DNA of 64,000 nucleotides from Sclerotinia nivalis (taxonomy: Eukaryota > Ascomycota > Leotiomycetes > Helotiales > Sclerotiniaceae). Location: assembly GCA_029531795.1 (NCBI GenBank), contig JAPEIS010000014.1:930001-994000 (forward strand), written 5' to 3'. Position numbers and translations under genes: made by a program. Under the pieces are notes generated by a model. It was given only the letters and a program-made list of their open reading frames with translations. It had not been told where the DNA came from and did not search any database. Of the stretch, positions 59,956 to 64,000 are shown in pieces (within the stretch, counting starts at the first letter, position 1; each line of letters opens with the position of its first letter).

Positions 59956-60892
59956 ATTGAATGATTTGATTTGATGTCATTATAAAGAAATTTATGATTA
60001 GATATTATATTATCCTCATTAGATATTGTGATGAGAATTGGAAGTTGTGAATTATAAGTTCATTAGGGGGTGATAAGATGTGATGATATGATATCATCTG
60101 AGAGGTTTGCTGGATGTGAAGTTTGCAATTTGAAATTTGAAATAGGGTTGGGGTTGATGAATGTGAGGATTGAAGATGAATTATATAGTATACTGAATAC
60201 TGAATACTGAATGTTGAGTATAGTTTTGTATTGGTAATAAGAGAAAGGGTTATATCTGTATTAGTTTATTTGGAGGTCTACTGGTTATTGTTTATTGGTT
60301 CGTTGTATTACATACCGGCTGGTGTTATACATATAATATAATATTTTGGGATGGAAATCAAACAGATAGATGATGATGAAAGACAGAGATAAAAGGGAAC
60401 TAGAAAGAGAAAAGGAAAGAAAGGGGGGAGTTTATACTCTACTTAGCAGGATCCTATTTCATCATGTTCAAAGGGATTTGAGTTTGAGATGGAGGATTAT
60501 AAATACATACTATACTACAGGAGAAATTTCACTTGAGAAATTTCACTTGGGTGATAGATCCAGATTGGATGGTTGAATCTTCTAATCACCTCGAACTTCA
60601 TGATTTTGGGATATCTAGACTTGAGGTTTGGGATTTAGCTTTGGATTTGAGCCTTGGATTTGAGTGTGAGTTCGAGACGGATAAAGAGGCTATTAATGGA
60701 TAGTAGGTATTAGTTATTATAATACTATAATTTAATAATTCAATAATTGATTGAATGTACCAGCTATCTATTCTATATCAATATAACAATGATAGATAAA
60801 TAGAAGCACAGGGTATAATCATCATCTTTATCATCCTCTACTTTCTCCTAATCATCTCATCTCATCTCATCCACAAACCCAAACCCTCTCAA

Positions 60893-63800
60893 TCAAACAA
60901 ATCCCCACTCCCTCCTAACCCCCTCCCACTCCCCCACCTCTACAATCTCAACTTCTCTTCCCTTTCCCGCCCCTTTCCCTTCTAATTCCTTCCACCTCAA
61001 ATCCACTTTCGCCACTACATCCCTATCCCCATTTCTCTTCAAACCCTTCCTCCCAGTTCCTACTCCCTTACCAGAAGTGCCCTCTCTCTCCCCCAGCACT
61101 CTCCCCTTCCTAAGTACCTCCTCCTTCCAAGCCCTCCAATCCTCATATCCTTCTCTCTGCCTCGCAACCCAATAACCCGGTGTACTCTTCGCGGGTCTCC
61201 ACTTCCCTCTATCCTTCTGCATAGCACTTAGATCATAAATTCTCGAATTTTCTCCCGTGGCCAATGTCAAGAGTTCGCTAAGGACATCTTGACCTTCTGC
61301 AATTACTAATGCTTTCCTCTGTTCTTCTATCGATTTAGGTTTAATCAACGGTTCATCCAACCAAGACATATTTTCCCGTTCAGAAAGTTTAACACGACGA
61401 TTATCTTCGCGAAGGTATCGAACTGCAGTTTGTAGACTAGCGATTTCGGTTTTAAGAGCATCCATTTCTCGGGCAGTAGCAACAGCACGTTCTTGACCTG
61501 CTTTAGAACCTGATACAACTTCACCCAATGCCTTACTTTCATCGGCAATTTTCTTCCACTTCTCGCGATCAGCTTCCATGGTTGATAATTCTTTGTTTTG
61601 AAGCTCGATTGCTTCTGTGAGTTCTGCTTCGCGATTCTTGGCGATCTCAATTTTGCGCTCGAGTTCATTTATACGTTCATTCTTCTTGGTGGCATCTCTC
61701 ATGCGACTTTCCAAAAGTTCTATCTTAACGGATGATTCTTCGAGAGTTTGATCACGCAAGGCGATGAGGCGGAGACGTTCGTGGTTATCTTCTTTCAGGC
61801 GACGAAGTTCTTCTTGAGTGTCTATAGTGACGGTCTTGGAGGATTTCAGTTCTTGTGATCGGAGGATCCAAGGAGCTGTTGCAAGCTCGAATTCTAGGGT
61901 CATGTCGAGATCAGATGTTAAGGTTGAGAGATTGATGAGTTGGCCATTGAGAAGTTTAAGCTTGTTCGCATAGGTAGAGAATAGATCAGATTCATCGGCC
62001 GAGAAAGTGTTGGAAGTGGTTTGATAGATAGTATTTTGTACCTCTACATATGTGTAGGGTTCGGCTCTACCTTCTTCGTGTAATAATGTGAATAAATCGT
62101 TTCCTACATGACGTGTGTAGTCTGCAAGCTGTTGAATCCCCATTTCGCATTGCTCAAACGACTCAACGGTATCGGGCATTAGTGATAATGATCGAGCTTT
62201 CAAGTCTTCAATTTCTCGGACTGCTTTTCCAATAACAACCTTTGCACTACGTGTTTGAGTAATAACTGCTTCAGTCTTTTTGGAGAAATGTTGGAAGAGC
62301 TCATCATCTTCCTCTTGACTGGGTATGATAAATTGTACCATTGTTCGGGTAGATGTAATCGCAGCAGCAGCATTTTCGAGCTGGCTCTGCATGACAAGGG
62401 TACGCATATGTACCTCATCAGCGTAATTAGCAAGGCCATCTCGGAGATGAACCTCTGCAAGATGAGACATGAGAGCGATAGTACGTTGTAATTCGCTAGC
62501 ACATTGCTTTTCCTTCAATTCATCTCTTCTCAAACCATCTATCCATCCGTTGAGTGCTCTTTCTACAGGTTCGAGTTCATATAGTGCGCCTTCATATTTA
62601 CCGAATTCCACTATAGAGCAATGGCTGATGGCATTGACAAAACGGTCACACATAGCACTAACCCATACGAGTTTGTCAAGAACATCACAGCCAGCAAATA
62701 TGTCATCCTCGTGACCAATAGGTGGCTGTCCGTTCACTCTCTCCTTAACAAATCCATGCAAGAGATTTGCTTTGAAAGCTACACGTCGAAATCTTAGCAA
62801 TGCCAAGACCGAATCTCTTTCTGCATTGAATTGATCTGGTAAGAATAATTGAACAATCGACAAATGTTCTGATGCCTCTTGAGCGTCCAAGCGACGTAAC
62901 TCCAGGTCGATTGTCTTGATTTGTGTTTTAGCAGCAGAAACTTGGAGCTTCATATTCAAATCTTGCATTGCACGTGATCGACTGTTCAATTGTTCCGATT
63001 CTGTTTCCGTGACGGCGTGTGATGCTCTCATATCTTCCAGATCGCTTTGGAGACTGGTTACTAGCTCACGGAACTTGGACAAAGTATATTCCATATCATC
63101 CAAGGTCTCATCTTGCTGCGCAGCTCGTCTTGCTTGCTCATTGATAATGCTTTCCTTGAAGTCAAGTTCTTCCTGCATTTCCTTCTCTGTCTCAACATGA
63201 TTGATCTCGAGCTCATCATTCAGTTCTTTCAAACTCTCGAGGTCCTCAATTGTGACCTTAAGTTCCTCAATCTGCTCACTCATACTCATGTTTCGATCGG
63301 TAAGTTCCTCAATCATGTCTTCGGCGCCTAGAGCATTATCGAGTTGTTGGCGAAGATCTTCAATAACTGCTTCTGATTGAGCAAGCTTTCCCTTAACCAC
63401 ATCATAATGTTCCTTCACACTACCGAGCTCTCGAACATCCTCTTGTAAACTCTTGATTTCGTCTTTCAGCTCGGCCTCAGCTTGTTGTGTCAAATCCCGG
63501 AGCCTCAGAAGGGCTTCCGTCAATCTTTCATTCTTTCTCTCCATTTGCAAATAACTTTGGCTAGTCTTTTCTTCTGCACTCATCTCCCCCCCTAATTCCG
63601 TGTTCTCTTCTCGCAGTACCTCGACCTCAAGCTCCAACTCTTCAGTCTTTTGTTTTAAGGCATCCAATTCAGTCTTGAGCACTTCGGCTGTCTCTTCTGC
63701 CATCTCCCTATCTAAAGTCGCCATTTCAAGTATCGACTCATGTTCAGCTTGAATAGCTTCAGCTTCCTCAAATCGAGCGGCAAATTCTTTCAACTGCTTT

Positions 63801-64000
63801 CGCAAGTCTGTTATTTCTTGTTGCTGAGGTTGATATTTTGTCTGTAACTTCTGAATAATACCTTCAAACTTCTCCTTTTCTACCTGGACATTTTCCAAAG
63901 CTTTTAGCTTCTCCCTATCCTCCATCCGTTTCTTTTCCATTACTCTAAGTTTGGTTTTCAGATCTTCAATCTCTCTGCTAGCTGCCGTGCTCGCTGCACC
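60893..64000 (-). CDS. Dynactin p150 (p150Glued/Nip100) large subunit, 5' end outside window
   Basis: One uninterrupted minus-strand frame runs from beyond base 64000 to a TGA at 60893-60895, about 1035 residues. The part before the first Met in the window (63940) is also coding (REIEDLKTKLRVMEK), so the N-terminus with the CAP-Gly microtubule-binding domain lies outside. Seen here are a long coiled coil (about residues 1-380; KLQTKYQPQQQEITDLRKQL), then a globular dynactin domain (LSIVQLFLPDQFNAERDSVL, VWVSAMCDRFVNAISHCS, ALNGWIDGLRRDELKEKQCA), then a second coiled coil (about 760-900; IELLESRMRDATKKNERI). A basic, Gly-rich tail ends WGFV. By family knowledge the protein ties dynein to microtubules and cargo in nuclear migration and retrograde transport. 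Full-length fungal proteins have about 1300 residues, fitting a missing N-terminal quarter. It is convergent with the TBC gene. Confidence 0.93.
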   Translation of the reverse strand, partial: GAASTAASREIEDLKTKLRVMEKKRMEDREKLKALENVQVEKEKFEGIIQKLQTKYQPQQQEITDLRKQLKEFAARFEEAEAIQAEHESILEMATLDREMAEETAEVLKTELDALKQKTEELELEVEVLREENTELGGEMSAEEKTSQSYLQMERKNERLTEALLRLRDLTQQAEAELKDEIKSLQEDVRELGSVKEHYDVVKGKLAQSEAVIEDLRQQLDNALGAEDMIEELTDRNMSMSEQIEELKVTIEDLESLKELNDELEINHVETEKEMQEELDFKESIINEQARRAAQQDETLDDMEYTLSKFRELVTSLQSDLEDMRASHAVTETESEQLNSRSRAMQDLNMKLQVSAAKTQIKTIDLELRRLDAQEASEHLSIVQLFLPDQFNAERDSVLALLRFRRVAFKANLLHGFVKERVNGQPPIGHEDDIFAGCDVLDKLVWVSAMCDRFVNAISHCSIVEFGKYEGALYELEPVERALNGWIDGLRRDELKEKQCASELQRTIALMSHLAEVHLRDGLANYADEVHMRTLVMQSQLENAAAAITSTRTMVQFIIPSQEEDDELFQHFSKKTEAVITQTRSAKVVIGKAVREIEDLKARSLSLMPDTVESFEQCEMGIQQLADYTRHVGNDLFTLLHEEGRAEPYTYVEVQNTIYQTTSNTFSADESDLFSTYANKLKLLNGQLINLSTLTSDLDMTLEFELATAPWILRSQELKSSKTVTIDTQEELRRLKEDNHERLRLIALRDQTLEESSVKIELLESRMRDATKKNERINELERKIEIAKNREAELTEAIELQNKELSTMEADREKWKKIADESKALGEVVSGSKAGQERAVATAREMDALKTEIASLQTAVRYLREDNRRVKLSERENMSWLDEPLIKPKSIEEQRKALVIAEGQDVLSELLTLATGENSRIYDLSAMQKDRGKWRPAKSTPGYWVARQREGYEDWRAWKEEVLRKGRVLGEREGTSGKGVGTGRKGLKRNGDRDVVAKVDLRWKELEGKGAGKGREVEIVEVGEWEGVRREWGFV

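Larger units (their letters stand above)
58610..60892. other. Convergent intergenic region rich in simple repeats
   Basis: No gene seen between the 3' ends of the TBC gene and the dynactin gene. It contains the 12-bp repeat (58896-58955), a (GA)n run (about 59099-59120), aataaag repeats (59160-59182), gggatg-type repeats (59505-59560, 59600-59720) and (ACTG)n/(ATTG)n (59925-59955). Strand bias is strong (G-rich plus strand). Confidence 0.55.

Noticed and set aside
1..64000. CRISPR arrays, bacterial operons or rRNA genes
   Set aside because: No spaced direct repeats of CRISPR type and no rRNA-like sequence were seen; introns and gene content are fungal.

Overview
The window looks like a filamentous ascomycete, most likely a leotiomycete of the Botrytis/Sclerotinia/Monilinia type. 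The evidence is short 50-100 bp introns with GTAAGT-like donors, typical fungal core genes (a TOM1/HUWE1-type HECT ligase, a Gyp5-type TBC GAP, dynactin p150), a fungal NACHT/WD40 relic, and AT-rich retrotransposons whose copies differ almost only by transitions, as expected from repeat-induced point mutation (RIP). The species is inference; intron structures were worked out by hand from splice signals and reading frame.

Layout. 1-1640: 3' part of a fungal kinase-like (FunK1-type) gene. 2404-16505: a minus-strand NACHT/WD40 (NLR) pseudogene split by a 12.8 kb Ty1/copia element (3085-15883) with 120-bp LTRs and a perfect ATAAT target duplication. Nested inside it are an LTR-like segment, a Ty3/gypsy element and a second copia fragment bounded by two nearly identical inverted 286-bp LTRs. 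16506-18865: no convincing gene.

18866-28777: an accessory cluster of three multi-exon genes. Two tandem minus-strand genes code for proteins of about 330 and 394 residues that look like the two subunits of an alpha-helical (ClyA/Xax-like) binary pore former. A divergent plus-strand gene codes for an 825-residue protein with a beta-rich N-terminus, long helical middle, Ala-rich hydrophobic stretch and beta-rich C-terminus. A solo LTR lies between the first two; 175-bp tandem repeats lie between the second and third. This is the best candidate for an undescribed system; family assignment is by eye.

29136-35416: a RIP-damaged LINE with a 15-bp target duplication, carrying two solo LTRs of one family in opposite orientation, each with its own 5-bp duplication. 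35432 to about 38830: a 5'-truncated chromodomain gypsy element with a 206-bp 3' LTR.

39645-64000: conserved core genome. The TOM1-like HECT E3 (six exons, about 4224 aa), a TBC-domain RabGAP (five exons, 904 aa) and dynactin p150 (5' end outside the window) are intact, with intergenic spaces of 2-3 kb holding only simple and short tandem repeats. The window therefore crosses from a repeat-rich accessory compartment into a housekeeping one.
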